Positions 11,491-22,978 of a stretch of DNA of 64,000 bases are shown piece after piece. Under the pieces are notes generated by a model. That model had not been told where the DNA came from. It made no database searches and worked only from the letters and a program-made list of their open reading frames with translations. Each line of letters starts with the position of its first letter. Within the stretch, counting starts at the first letter, position 1. Position numbers and translations under genes: made by a program. The stretch is from Lepus europaeus. Its lineage: Eukaryota > Chordata > Mammalia > Lagomorpha > Leporidae. Location: assembly GCF_033115175.1 (NCBI RefSeq), contig NC_084835.1, forward strand, positions 56,110,948 through 56,174,947, read 5' to 3'.

Positions 11491-11845
11491 AGTTTGAATG
11501 CAATCCATTCCATGGAGTGCCAGCCTCAATTTTGGAGCCAATTGTTCTTAACTCCCTCCTTGTATTTGTTCAGTCCCAAGTTAAAGCCCCTCTGTGTGCG
11601 TATCTGGTGCTCATCTCTATTTGCTGGTGACCCTGGAGCGCAGAGTGAGTGGGCAGACCTGGCTCGGCTGTTGCTCTGACAGGGCCTCCTCTGGGCTGGC
11701 GTGGGGCTGCGAGGGGACCAGTGCAGCCCGGCAGTCATCAACAGTGCAAAGCAAAGGCAGAGAAGTGGCCTCTACCCCCCCACCCACCCACACACCAAAA
11801 ATGACAGAGCTGGTATTCTGGCAGAAGTCCAGTGCACAATCTCTC

Positions 11846-12131
11846 TCTTGAAAAAAAAAAATTATCCACTTGAGTGATAGGGAGAGAGAGAGAGAGAGGT
11901 CCCTCCCATCCACCAGTTCAGTCCCCAAATACCCAGAGCCAGGAACCCAGTCCAGGCCTCCCACATCTCTGACAAGAGATCCAGCTACTTACCCCACCAC
12001 TGCCTGCTAGGGGGTGCATTAGCAGGAAGCTAGAGTCAGGAGCAGGTACCGGAGCAGGGATGTGAACTTGTGAACTCACACATTAGGAAGTGGGATACAC
12101 ATGCCTTGACTGACAGGCTGCACACGTTGGC
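11846..12131 (-). mobile_element. Old C-repeat SINE, minus
   Basis: GAGAGAGAGAGGTCCCTCCC and GTGCATTAGCAGGAAGCTAG identify a strongly diverged copy. A head at CACACGTTGGCC abuts the next SINE. Confidence 0.7.
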
Positions 12132-12346
12132 CAGAGCTGCGCCAAACCCAAGCCAGGAGCCAGGAGCTTTCCCGGGTTTCCCATGTGGATGCAGGGGCCC
12201 AAAGACTTGGGCCATCTTCTACTGCTTTCTCAGGCCATAGCAGAGAGCTGGATTGGAAGTGGAGCAGCCGGGCTAGAACCAGCGCCCATATGGGATGCCA
12301 GTGCTTCAGGCCAGGGCGTTAACCTGTTGTGCCACAGTGCCAGCCC
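12132..12346 (-). mobile_element. C-repeat SINE, 3' part missing
   Basis: The copy begins abruptly at AGAGCTGCGCCAAACCCAAG, so its tail and CT region are absent. It ends GTGCCACAGTGCCAGCCCC. Confidence 0.88.
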
Positions 12347-13622
12347 CTCTAATTACTTCTTAACAACCAACCAGACCATCACATACAGTTTTAGAAGCCA
12401 TCAGCCCAAATATCTTCCCAGAAGGCTCCCGGAGCGCCATGACAGACAATACAAAAGGGTGAACATGTGATGCCACGTTGAATCAGCTTTAAAAACAATT
12501 GCTCAAAGACTGAAAACTGCTGTCAACCAGATAGAATGACAAAGGAGCACTCACCTCCTAAGAGCAGGGCAGGAGTCTGGTCTCTCCCTGTGTTATAGGC
12601 CTGGGTACCTTGATCTTGAATCCATGTTCTTGCCGCCACAGAGACAAGAATACAAAGTGGAGGCGTGTGCAACTTGCACAAGGGAGGATTTATTTCATTT
12701 CAAAGTGAAAGCGTGAACATGTTTGCACACGTGAGTGTGGGCCACCCCCTGCCCCCGAGAGATGCCCATCATGAGTGGACCAGAGTGTTGCCTAGGAGGA
12801 GAGGGAGAAAGAGACAAAGCCCAAGTGGTATCCCCAAGCATGGTCCAGGGGCAGATAAAGACCCCTCCTCCGCTCTCAGCCTCTTTTATGAGGCAAGGGG
12901 TGGTGCCTAAGTGGAATAAACAGGTGGGGGTGGGTCTTAGCATGCATGAAGATTTCTGGGATTTTTGCAGCACCTCCATGCGGCATATAAGTTCCTTGTG
13001 ATCATGATGATGTCCCCTCCTTCCTGGTCCTGGATGAGACACAGGTGCATCCTGGGAAGATAGGCATTTCAAGCTGACAGGTGAAGGAATGACGTCACAT
13101 TGCAGGGCTGGCAGGGATTCTAGCTCACCTGGATCTAACTTACCCCCTGCCTGGCTGCCCCACACAGAACGCAGAAGCAGAATGCGAATGTGTCTGCTTA
13201 GCGGTTTATCCTTCACCGCGTGAACAGGAGTGCTTTCCTGAGGGCCTGCCTTGTCCACCGGAAGCAGCTGGGTTAAATACTGTGTTGTTAACATGGATGG
13301 GGCCGGGGTTCACACACACACTCAGCAGTCCGTGCGCAGCCACCTCAGGAGGCGGACGGCGACAGCAAGGAAGCGCAGAGCTGAGCACGTGCAGCCAAGA
13401 AGGGAGAGCAATGCCAGTTGGTGAAGAGACTGCCGGGCGCTGGCAACAGGGAGGGCCCAGGCCCAAGGGAAGTGTATGCCAACGGCTCAATGATAGAGGG
13501 GCTTGGCTGGGAACAGATATGCTGGAGGGACACACCTGGATATTGTTGAGCAAGACAGTGACGAAAGGTCAGACAATGGTAAGTGTATCCCAGAGGAATT
13601 TACTTTTTGCTTCCAACATATT
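12347..13622. other. Unclassified 1.3 kb, moderately GC-rich
   Basis: No splice-framed exon was found. It holds several CpGs and CACACA runs around 13309-13320. Frames of up to 199 codons on the minus strand lack any recognisable domain. Confidence 0.4.
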
Positions 13623-13635
13623 ATGCAAAGTACTT

Positions 13636-13962
13636 GTTTTTTTGTTTTAAAAAAGATTTATTTATTTATTTATTTGAAAGAGTTACACAGAGAGAGGAGA
13701 GGCAGAGATCTTCCATCCGCTGGTTCACTTCCCAATTGGCCGCAATGGCCAGAGCTGCGCCGATACGAAGCCAGGAGCCAGGAGCCAGGAGCTTCTCCCG
13801 AGTCTCCCACATGGGTACAGGGGCCCAAGCACTTGGGCCATCTTCTACTGCTTTCCCAGGCCATAGTAGAGAGCTGGATTAGAAGAGGTGCAGCCGGGAC
13901 TAGAACCGGCATCCATATGGGATGCTGGCGCTTCAGGCCACTGTGCCACAGCGCCGGCCCCA
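13636..13962 (-). mobile_element. C-repeat SINE, minus
   Basis: The TSD ATGCAAAGTACTT is perfect at 13623-13635 and 13963-13975. The GGAGCCA unit is triplicated near 13770. Confidence 0.97.
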
Positions 13963-13975
13963 ATGCAAAGTACTT

Positions 13976-14296
13976 TTAAAAATCTTTTATTTATTTTTGT
14001 TTATTGGAAGGCAGAGAGGGGCGGGGGGAGGGGGAGAATCTTCCCTCCACTGGTTCACTCTCCAGATGGCTGTAATGGTCAGGGCAGAGCCAGGCTGAAA
14101 CCAGGAGCCTGGAGCTTCATCCGGGTCTTCCATGTGGGTAGCAGGGGCCCAAACACTTGGCCCATCCTCTGCTGCTTCCCCCAAGCCATTAGCAGGAAGC
14201 TGGATTGGAAGTGGAGCAGTCAGGACGGGAACCAGAGCCCATATGGGATGCCGGCATCGAAGGCAGTGGTCTTACCTCTTAGGCTACTACACCTGT
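13976..14296 (-). mobile_element. C-repeat SINE, minus
   Basis: Tail ATCTTTTATTTATTTTTGTTTATTGG, head GGCTACTACACCTGTC. It directly follows the TSD of the preceding SINE. Confidence 0.85.
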
Positions 14297-14640
14297 CTGT
14301 GATCTCTTTGAAGTTCCCATATTTCTGTACCAGCTTATTTCATTTAGTATAGTATTCTCTAATCCCATTAACAGTGCTTCAAATGACAACATTTCTTGCT
14401 TTTAAAGACTAAACAGTATTCCACTAGATAGATAAGCCACATTTTCTTTATTTGGTCGTCTGATGAGGGACACTGGCTTTGATTCCATATCTTGTCTATT
14501 TTGAATAAACAGAAATGTTCATCTGCATTCCACATACTTGATTCAGATCCTTTGAAGTGAGATTACTGGATCTGAAATTGTTCATCTGTTAAGTAGAAAC
14601 ACACAAAGCATATTCAGATGACTGTACTTGCAGCATTGGG
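14297..14640 (-). mobile_element. Old L1M fragment, minus
   Basis: Antisense L1 3'-end words include CATTTAGTATAGTATTCTC, CAGTATTCCACTAGATAG, CCACATTTTCTTTATTTGGTC and GTGAGATTACTGGATC, all in the expected order. Confidence 0.75.
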
Positions 14641-15018
14641 CTGTCTTCTTTGAATCACTTTGTGGAAAATGGTGAGTCAACGTAGAGTTACATGACAGCT
14701 CGATTGTGGAGCAACCTCACGGTGTCAAGAATTTTCTCCTTGGTTGTTACTACTTTTCATTGAAATTGGCCTGCCTTGTTTCCTTGAAATGTCAGTTCCT
14801 GTCAGCTAAATTTGGGAAGCTTTCCTTCTCCTGACTGTGATTGGAATAACATAGCTTGACCCAAGGAGTTCCCAAAGCAACTCCTGCCTACAGACGACAC
14901 AGTGAGGGCCTCAGGATGGATGCCTTGGAGAGGCCGGCTCCTGGCTGAGTCTGGCGTGACTTGTGCACCTGCTGCCAGGGTTAAGAGAGTCCCGTGACTC
15001 AGGCACTGTTTTCAGTCA
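14641..15018. other. Intergenic, no feature recognised
   Basis: Nothing identifiable in about 380 bp between an L1M remnant and a MaLR LTR. Confidence 0.45.
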
Positions 15019-15370
15019 TTCATCTGCTGAAGCAAAACACCACCAACTGGATGGCTCACAAACAGGAATTTGTTTCTCACATTCTGGAGGCCTGGAAGTC
15101 CAGGACCAAAATGCTGGCAGATCCTGTGTGTGATGAGGTCTCGCTTCCTGGGTCGTAGACGGCTGCCCTCGCACTGTAACCTCACTTGGCGGAAAGGGTC
15201 AAGGGAGCTCTCTGGAGTCTCTCTGATAAGGGTGCTAATCCCACCCGAGAGAGCCCTGCTCCCAGGAACAAACCTCCTCCCGAAGGCTCCACCTCTTCAC
15301 ACCAACACCTTGGCGGCTGAGGTTCCAGAGTGAGGATGTGCTTGGGGGGACACAAGCATTCCGTACATAG
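15019..15370 (-). mobile_element. MaLR (MLT1-like) LTR, minus
   Basis: Clear reverse-complement MLT1 landmarks: TTTGTTTCTCACATTCTGGAGG, GGAAGTCCAGGACCAAAATG, CGCTTCCTGGGTCGTAGACG, GATAAGGGTGCTAATCCCA and GGGGGGACACAAGCATTC. Confidence 0.82.
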
Positions 15371-15826
15371 CCCACACGAAACCGCTCTGAAGCCACGTAT
15401 TTGGAGCTAGAACATCGCCCACAACATATTCCAGAACAACATGCTAACTGTGGAAAAATCGGAACTGGCAGGCTAACAAACAACACTGAACATGTCCCAT
15501 CAGTGACCACTGCTAGCATTTTGACAAGCTACTTCATCTTTTTATTATGCAAATACACAGTTTCCCTCCCCTAAGTTCTCACGCTATGGTAAACACTATT
15601 TTGTAAGTCACTTTTTTGCACTTAAAAATTATGGAAAGAATTATGTAATCATAAAATACATTTGCTTCATAGCAACCTAGTTCCCAGCAGATTCCCCGTG
15701 TTTTTCCAGGCATATCTTGTTAGCTTTTTTAAGAGGTACGTGATCTTTATGTTACAATTGTCCCTAGATTTCTCAACTCATCCCCAGTTGTGATCGTTTT
15801 CAACTTCCCACTTTTAAAAATAAAGC
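15371..15826. other. Intergenic, no feature recognised
   Basis: AT-rich sequence from about 15530 onward. It may be further old L1 debris but no landmark is firm. Confidence 0.4.
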
Positions 15827-15835
15827 CATGGGTGT

Positions 15836-16101
15836 AGTGGATAAAACCACTGCTTATTGTGCCGGCATCCCATTTGGGCGCTGATTCAAGTCCTGGCTGC
15901 TCCGCTTCTGATCCAGCTCTCTGCTATGGCCTGGGAAAGCAGTAGAAGATGGCCCGAGTCCTTGGGCCCCTGCACATACGTGGGAGACCTGGAAGAAGCT
16001 CCTGGCTCCTGGCTTCGGATCGGTGCAGCTCCGGCCATTGCAGCCATCTGGGGAGTGAACCAGAAGATGGAAGACTCTCTAAAAAAAAAAAAAAAAAAAA
16101 A

Positions 16102-16139
<38 letters not shown>

Positions 16140-16190
16140 CTCTGCCTCTCAAATAAATAAATCAATCTTTAAAAAAAAAAAGAAATAAGA
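15836..16190 (+). mobile_element. C-repeat SINE with internal A tract
   Basis: The tail is CAAATAAATAAATCAATC plus an A run. The sequence AAATAAAGC occurs at both sides as a probable TSD. A 20-base A tract interrupts it at 16081. Confidence 0.93.
16081..16100 (+). mobile_element. Bare poly(A) insertion with a TSD
   Basis: About 20 A residues lie between two copies of AAGACTCTCT (16071-16080 and about 16100-16109). This is what an extremely 5'-truncated retrotransposition, only the tail, would leave. Slippage expansion is the alternative. Confidence 0.5.
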
Positions 16191-16251
16191 AATAAAGCTT
16201 TGTCTATAATCTGTGGGTGAGTTACACATACATTCAGAAAACAACATCTGG

Positions 16252-16565
16252 GGGCCAGTGCCGTGGCTCAACAGGCTAATCCTCCGCCTAGCGGCGCCGG
16301 CACACCAGGTTCTAGTCCCGGTTGGGGTGCCGGATTCTGTCCCGGTTGCCCCTCTTCCAGGCCAGCTCTCTGCTGTGGCCCGGGAGTGCAATGGAGGATG
16401 GCCCAAGTGCTTGGGCCCTGCACCCCATGGGAGACCAGGAGAAGCACCTGGCTCCTGCCTTGGGGTCAGCGCGGTGCGCCTGCCACAGCGGCCATTGGAG
16501 GGTGAACCAACGGCAAAGGAAGACCTTTCTCTCTGTCTCTCTCTCTCACTGTCCACTCTGCCTGT

Positions 16566-16597
<32 letters not shown>
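16252..16597 (+). mobile_element. Young C-repeat SINE
   Basis: Head GGCTCAACAGGCTAATCC, tail CTGCCTGTCA followed by about 30 A residues. Low divergence suggests recent insertion. Confidence 0.96.
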
Positions 16598-16600
<3 letters not shown>

Positions 16601-16675
16601 GGGTCTCTGCTGATAGAAAGCCCCCAAGGTCAAGTTTGTTAGGCCCTCATTTTGAACTCTACTGTTAACAAACAC

Positions 16676-16975
16676 AATTTATTTGAAAAGCAGAGCATCA
16701 GAGAGAGGGGGAGAGACAGAGAGGGAGGTTCATTCCTCAAATGACTGCAACAGTTGGGGCTTAGGCAGAAGCCAGGAGCCTGGAACCCCATCTGAGTCTC
16801 CCACACGTGTGGTAGTGGACCCCAGTACCTGGGCCATCCTCCGCTGCTTTCCCAGGGACATTAGCAGAGAACTGGGTGGAAGCTGGAGCAGCTGGAAGTC
16901 TAACTGGTGCTCTGATTTGGGATGCTGGCATCACAAGCAGCAGCTCAACCTGCTGCACCACTAGGCCAGCCCCTA
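16676..16975 (-). mobile_element. Old C-repeat SINE, minus
   Basis: AATTTATTTGAAAAGCAGAG at the tail side and CACCACTAGGCCAGCCCC at the head. Confidence 0.86.
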
Positions 16976-17251
16976 ATTGATAGAATTTTAATAGATAGAC
17001 CTGGCTATTTTGTATTTGTGTACGATAGACTAGATGGGAGTGGAGGACTGTGGAGGACCATGGAGGGGGAGGAGACGGGAAGACAGGGGGCACAGATGGT
17101 CACTGTGAGCTACCTCACAACTGGCAGTTGGAGAACCACAATCTCGCCATCCATTTTCTATCAGATATTTATTAAACATATAATGTGTACCTGGGCACTG
17201 TGAAAACGTTTACCTATCAGTAGCTGAGGGGAGCAAAACCAATTGCAGAGG

Positions 17252-17580
17252 GGCTGGAGTCATAGCACAGCTCATTAAGCTACCTGCATCCTATGTCAAT
17301 GCTGGTTCAAGTTCCGTGTACTCTGCTTCCGAGCCAGCTTCCTGACAAGGCACCTTGGAGGCGGCAGGTGATGGCTCCAGTGTTTGGGTTCCTGCCACCC
17401 ACATGGGAGATCCAGATGGAGTTCCTGGCTCTTGATTTCTGCCTGGCCCAGTTCCAGCTGTTGTAGGCACTTGGAAACGAACCAGTAGATGGAAGATCTC
17501 TCTCACTCTCGCTCTCGTTCTTGTTCACTCTGTCTCCCTCTCTGTTACTCTACCTTTCCAATATATAAATGAACTTTAAA
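17252..17580 (+). mobile_element. Old C-repeat SINE
   Basis: GGGGCTGGAGTCATAGCACAG head, GAGCCAGCTTCCTGACAAGG middle and an ATATATAAATGAACTTT tail. Confidence 0.83.
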
Positions 17581-17631
17581 AAACTATTAAAGAGTACACA
17601 GACAATTCTACAGGGATTACAATACAATATG

Positions 17632-17930
17632 GGGGCTGGAAATCCAGCTGGTGGTTAAGATATTATTGTCCTATAGCAGAGTGCCTGGGTTCGAATCTTA
17701 CTTCTGGTTTCTGATTTCAGCTTCTTGATAACACAGGCCCTGGGAGGCAGCAGGTGATAGCCCTAATAGCTGGGTTCCTGCCACCCATGTGGGAGAACTT
17801 GGTATAGTTCCTGGCTCCTGGCTTTGGCCCTGGCTCAGCTCCAGCCACTATGGACATCTGGTACATGAACCAGCAGATGGAAGCGCTCTTTCTTTCTGTG
17901 TCTCAAATTAGAGGAAAAAAAAAAAAATAC
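17632..17930 (+). mobile_element. Old C-repeat SINE
   Basis: Head GGGGGCTGGAAATCCAGC. The 3' end is shortened to CTGTGTCTCAAATTAGAGG plus A run. Confidence 0.82.
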
Positions 17931-18214
17931 ATGGTTAACAATTAAAAAAAAAAAAAAAAACTTGGGATTCAATATCCTATATTTTAGAAACTGAATCTAG
18001 TTGGAGAGATTTTCTTCCAAGGGTTAAAAATGAAAAGTGTCAGCATTTGAATGAGAGTCAGCTATCTGGAAAGTTGTCCTAACTAGGATACTTAATTGCC
18101 TAACCATATCATTTCAGGATGCTTTAGTTAGGAGGCAAATGAGCAACAGCTGTGAGAATAAAACCTGCACACCATTATGACAATGGATCGAACATGCTGG
18201 CAACTCTTTGTGGG

Positions 18215-18280
18215 TGATTTTTTTAAAATTTTATTTATTTATTTGAAAGACAGAGTTACAGAGAGGGAGAGTGAGAGGGG

Positions 18281-18312
<32 letters not shown>

Positions 18313-18575
18313 ATCTTCTAACCACTGTTTTCACTCCCCAAATGGCTGCAATGATCTGACTGAGCCAGGCCAAAGCAGGAGCCAGAGGCTTCTTCCAGGT
18401 CTCCTATTTGGGGTGCAGGGGCCCTAAGACTTGGCCCCTCCTCCTCTGCTTTTCCAAGTGCATTAGCAGGGAGCTGGATTGAAAGTGGAGCAGCTGGGAC
18501 CTGAACTGGTGCTTGTATGGGATGCCAACTTTGTACGCAGCGGCTTTACCTGCTATGCCACAACACCAGCCCCTT
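18215..18575 (-). mobile_element. C-repeat SINE, minus
   Basis: TTATTTATTTATTTGAAAGACAG, then a long purine (GA)n stretch to 18312, ending CCACAACACCAGCCCC. Confidence 0.92.
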
Positions 18576-18612
18576 GTTAAACAATCTTGAGAACTGAGTA
18601 GAATTAAAAATA

Positions 18613-18938
18613 TATCTGGCCAGCGCCGTGGCTCAACAGGCTAATCCTCCGCCTAGCAGTGCCAGCACACCAGGTTCTAGTCCCGGTCGGGACACCGGAT
18701 TCTGTCCCGGTTGCCCCTTTTCCAGGCCAGCTCTCTGCTGTGGCCCGGGAGTGCAATGGAGGATGGCCCAAGTGCTTGGGCCCTGCACCCCATGGGAGAC
18801 CAGGAGAAGCACCTGGCTCCTGCCTTCGGATCAGCGCGGTGCGCCGGCCGTGGCGGCCATTGGAGGGTGAACCAACGGCAAAGGAAGACCTTTCTCTCTG
18901 TCTCTCTCTCTCACTGTCCACTCTGCCTGTCAAAAAAA

Positions 18939-18940
<2 letters not shown>
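18613..18940 (+). mobile_element. Young C-repeat SINE
   Basis: Nearly identical to the copy at 16252. Its A tail passes directly into a TA/TG microsatellite. Confidence 0.95.
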
Positions 18941-18972
<32 letters not shown>

Positions 18973-18974
18973 AA
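18941..18974. repeat. (TA)n(TG)n microsatellite at a SINE tail
   Basis: An ATATATATAT tract followed by GTGTGTGT begins exactly at the SINE oligo-A tail, the usual birthplace of such repeats. Confidence 0.9.
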
Positions 18975-19020
18975 ATGGGTACTTCAGAAAGTTTGCGGAA
19001 AGTTTAATTAAAGATAATGT

Positions 19021-19277
19021 GGGGAGCCAGCATTTGGCCTAAGGTTTAAGACACCTACATCCCATACCAGAGTGCCTGGGCTCCTGCCAATGCAGACCCT
19101 GTGGAGCAGCAGGTGATGGCTCAAGTATTTGGGTCCCTGACACCTCATGGGAGACCTGGATTGAGTTCCCAACTCCTGGCTTCAACCTAATCAAGTCCTG
19201 ACCATTGTGGGAACTTAGACGTGAACCAGGGGGTGAGAACCTCCCTTCTTGAATTAAAAAAAAAAAGTTTAAAAAAT
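19021..19277 (+). mobile_element. C-repeat SINE
   Basis: Head GGGGAGCCAGCATTTGGCC. The end is shortened at CTTGAATT plus an A run. Confidence 0.85.
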
Positions 19278-19606
19278 GGGGCTGGCACTGTGTTGTAGCA
19301 GCTAAAGCTGCTGCCTGCAGTGCCAGCACCCCATATGGGTGCCAGTTTGAAATCCGGCTGCTCCACTTCCAATCCAGCCTCCTGCTAATGTGCTTGGGAA
19401 AGCAGCAGCAGATGCCCCAAGTGTTTGGGTCCCTGAACCCACATGGAAGACTTGGAAGACACTCCTGGCTCCTGGCGTCAGCCTGGCCTAACCCTTGGTA
19501 TTGGTGCCATCTGGGAAGTGAACCAGTGGATGGAGGATCTCTCTCTCTCTCTCTCACTCACTGTAACTCTGCCTTTCAAATAAATACATAAATCTTTTTT
19601 TAAAAA
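19278..19606 (+). mobile_element. C-repeat SINE
   Basis: Full-length copy from GGGGCTGGCACTGTGTTG to CTTTCAAATAAATACATAAATC. It is head-to-tail with the preceding SINE. Confidence 0.93.
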
Positions 19607-19640
19607 GATGTGCATTTCTCATGAACTTTTTGAAGACCCT

Positions 19641-19980
19641 ACATATATGAAATTTACATAAAATATTGTTGAAAATACTCAGAATTTATTATCTTGGAAA
19701 AACCAAATATTTTCAAAGCATCTATATGTAAATAGTCTCTGTTCAAAGAAACTTTAAAAGTTGTCATTTTGTCTACTTCAGTATAGTTTCAATCTGTCTA
19801 GAATTTTAAATCACCTTATTGCCAGATGAAATAAAAATATTTAGTTTTTCCTCTTGTTGCATTTATCTGATTTATCTTCTTCCCAGGGGAAAAATACAAT
19901 TATATTTCTACCAATAGCAGGGAATTCCTCCCGCCCCCACCATAAATAGCAATATCTTTTAAAAACCAGGTAATCTTCAT
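19641..19980. other. Intergenic, no feature recognised
   Basis: AT-rich single-copy-looking sequence. Confidence 0.45.
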
Positions 19981-19984
19981 GTAG

Positions 19985-20325
19985 GCATTTGGCCTACTAG
20001 TTAAGCTGCTGGTTGGTGGCGTGTGCTCCAGTTCGGAGTGCCTGGGTCCAAGTACTGGCTCTGCTCCTAATTCCAGCCTCTGGGTAGCAGGCACCATGGG
20101 AGGCAGTAGGAGATGGCCTAAGAAGTTGGGTCCCCGACACCCACGTGGGAGACCTGGATTGAGTTCCTGGCTCCCAGCTTCAGACTGGCTCAGCCCTGGC
20201 TGTTTAAGGCATTTGGGAAATGAACCAGTAAATGAGAACTCTCTCTGTCTTTATCTGCCCATCTCTGTCTCGGTCTCTCTCTGCTTCTCAAATATGGTAA
20301 AATAAATAAATAAAAATTTAAAAAT
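19985..20325 (+). mobile_element. Old C-repeat SINE
   Basis: GCATTTGGCCTACTAGTTAAGC head, CACCCACGTGGGAGACCTGG middle, AAATAAATAAATAAA tail. Confidence 0.86.
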
Positions 20326-20725
20326 AATAATTACAAATTAAAGCCAGATAATCTAAAGGTCAAAGAAACAAAAATAACCCAAAAAGTTGAAGGAAGAAAA
20401 TAAGATTTAAAATTTTAATTTAAGCTAGAAACAACTCAGTAGCGCTAACTGTATTTATAAATTGTGGTATTCTGCCTTGTGTGAATGACAGAGTTCTGGA
20501 AAGAAAACCGAAATATAACGTCTACACCAAAAGCTAAAACAGTCCAACAGCTCCCTCTACTGGAGGTTTTCATAGAAGCCCAGACATACACTCAATGCAG
20601 AGACCTCTGAGAACCCACAGCAAAGGGAACAGTACTCACTGAGGTGGAGGGGCATAGGCAGCCGGGGTAAGCTCCAGGAGTAGATGACACTTGCATTATT
20701 GGAATTTTTTAAAAAGATGTATTTT
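20326..20725. other. Intergenic, no feature recognised
   Basis: No repeat landmark, exon or RNA found in 400 bp. Confidence 0.45.
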
Positions 20726-20727
20726 TT

Positions 20728-20930
20728 GGAGTCGGCCCTGTGGCGTAGTAGGCTATGCTTCCACCTGTGGCATAGGATCCCATATGAGCACTGGTTCTTC
20801 CAATCCAGCTCTCTGCTTATGGCCTCGGAAAGCAGTGGAAGATGGCTCACATGCCTGGGCCCCTGTACCCACATGGGAGACCTGGAAGAAGCTCCCCGGT
20901 TCCTGGCTTTGTATCAACCCAGCTATAGAC
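20728..20930 (+). mobile_element. C-repeat SINE, 3' truncated
   Basis: The copy starts at GTCGGCCCTGTGGCGTAG and stops after GGCTTTGTATCAACCC, lacking the CT region and tail. It abuts the broken end of the L1 fragment that follows. Confidence 0.85.
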
Positions 20931-22177
20931 GTTGTAGCCTCCTGAACTAGGATGTCTCTGTCCTTCTCCAAACCTGGGAATTTTCTGCTAGTATCTCACT
21001 AAAAAGGCCTTTTAATCCTTTCTCCCTCTCCATGCCTTCAGGAATTCCTAGAACCCGAATGTTGGGTTTTTTAATAGTATCCTGTAGATTCCTGACAATA
21101 TTTTTTAGATTTCTAATTTCCTCTTCTTTTCTTTGGTTTGCCTGTTTCCTTTCCTGTTCTCTGTCTTCTAAGTCTGATATTCTCTCTTCTGCTTCACCCA
21201 TTCTGTTTTTAAGGCTCTCTAATGTGTTTGTCATTTGATCTATTGAATTCTTCATTTCATTATGATTTCTCGTCACTATCCCAGTTTCTTGTTCCACTAG
21301 TTGTTTCATTTCATTTTGATTCCTCCTTAATAATTCATTTTCATGAGAGAGGTTTTCTATCTTGTCCATTAAGGATTTCTGTAGTTCAAGAATTTGTTTT
21401 TGAGAACTTCTTAATGTTCTATCAATTTTTTGAGATCTGCTTCTTGCATTTCTTCTATCTCATCATCTTCATAATCTTGTGGTGTCTTTTTCATTTGGGG
21501 GCGTCATAGTGTCTTCCTTGTTCTTGTTAGCTTGGTTTTTGCGTTTGTTGTTTGGCATGTTGGAGATATTTGGTTTCTTCACTGTGGTGTTTTTTCTTGT
21601 TACACTATGGCTCTATATTAAGTGGACTGTCTGCTTTTGATGGAGCCTTAGAGGCTTGAGATGGGTGTGGCCTGAGAGCTGTGTTTGGTTCCTCAGGGTT
21701 GAGGGTGTGCCAAAGGTGACACTCCCAGGTTAGGCGTGGTAAATCTCTCTTTCTTTCATTTTTTTTTTTTATTCAAAAGGGACGTAATTCCACACAGCTG
21801 GATGGAATTGGAGGTAGTTAGTAGGCAAATGATATACCCACAGGAGCCAGAGATCGGAAGCTCTTTCCCAAGGACCACACAGGGAATCTCTGCTGCCCTC
21901 AATGTGGGCTCCAATTCTCCTGCAGTCTCCCACTGGGTTGCCAAGTTAGATGCTAATCTCCTGTTATTTCACACACACACCCCCCCCAGAGTCAGGTTTT
22001 TCTGCTAGGCTCAGGGCTGGTGCAGACCTGAGGTTGCCCTGCTTATGACGTATGTCCAAAATGGCACCTGCTCTTTGTCTCGCTCGCCTTTGAGGGGTGA
22101 ACGGAGAGAGAGAAACTCGTGTCCGTATCGGTCACTTTTTTTTCTCTCTCTCTCTTCTAGTTAGCCTGGTGAACTTT
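20931..22177 (-). mobile_element. L1 5' UTR plus partial ORF1, minus
   Basis: On the minus strand it matches the element at 26858 from its mid 5' UTR (TCACCAGGCTAACTAGAAG) through ORF1 as far as the end of the RNA-recognition domain. ORF1 begins at an ATG near 21558, then has a frame change near 21480 before the coiled-coil part, which is open at 20947-21369. The last third of ORF1, ORF2, 3' UTR and poly(A) are all missing. L1 copies normally lose the 5' end, so loss of the 3' end points to a later deletion or rearrangement. Confidence 0.88.
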
Positions 22178-22295
22178 AAAACTCCTATATAGCATTTAAA
22201 TCACTAATTATCTACTCATATAATCTAATTATCAGATCAGATTAAGTGTATACGACAAATGGTAAAACTGTCAAATAAATACTAGATACAAATTC

Positions 22296-22644
22296 CTTTT
22301 TTAAAGATCTATTTTATTCACTTTGAAAAAAGGTTTATTTTTTGAAAGGCAGAGTTAGAGAGAAAGAGAGAGAGAAGAAAGAGACCTTCCATCCACTAAT
22401 TCACTTCTCAAATAGCCATAATGGCTGGGGCTGAGCAAGGCCAAAGCCAGGAGCCAGGAGTTTCTTCCACGTCTTCCACGTAGGTGCAGGGGCCCAAGCA
22501 CTTGGGTAATCTCTGCCACATTCCCAGGAGCATTAGCGGGGAGCTGGATCAGTAATGGAGCAGCTCATACACGAACTGGTGTGCATAGAGGATCTCAATC
22601 TCACAGGCAGAGGCTTAACCACTCTACCACAATGCCAGCCCCTT
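22296..22644 (-). mobile_element. C-repeat SINE, minus
   Basis: The TSD GATACAAATTC is perfect at 22285-22295 and 22645-22655. The tail contains an extra CACTTTGAAAAAAGG segment. Confidence 0.95.
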
Positions 22645-22655
22645 GATACAAATTC

Positions 22656-22978
22656 TGATTGGCTCTATACTGCAGTGAAAATTAAAAATAATAGATTAAA
22701 GGTTTCACATACATTAGGACACGGTTGATGGTGATGGTGGTCCCAGACACCTAGCAAAATCAAGTTAGAAACCCATGGAGGGCTAACTCTGCCTGTCCAC
22801 TCCTGTGTTACATATTATATATATGTGACCTGCATTTGTACCCATATATTTTCACTGGAAGGAATGTGCATATTTGTCACAGTGAATTTTCAGATCAGAG
22901 AGTAAATTCTGGGTAGTAACTTTTGCAAGTCATTATAACAGATATTCAGATAACGTTCAGGCAGCCAGGAATACCTAT
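22656..22978. other. Intergenic, no feature recognised
   Basis: A short ATATATAT run near 22820. No other feature. Confidence 0.45.

Larger units (their letters stand above)
18976..19640. mobile_element. Mariner-type MITE split by two SINEs
   Basis: GGGTACTTCAGAAAGTTTGC at the left and GAACTTTTTGAAGACCC at the right are inverted copies of one terminal sequence. Removing the two SINEs leaves an element of about 80 bp. Confidence 0.5.
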
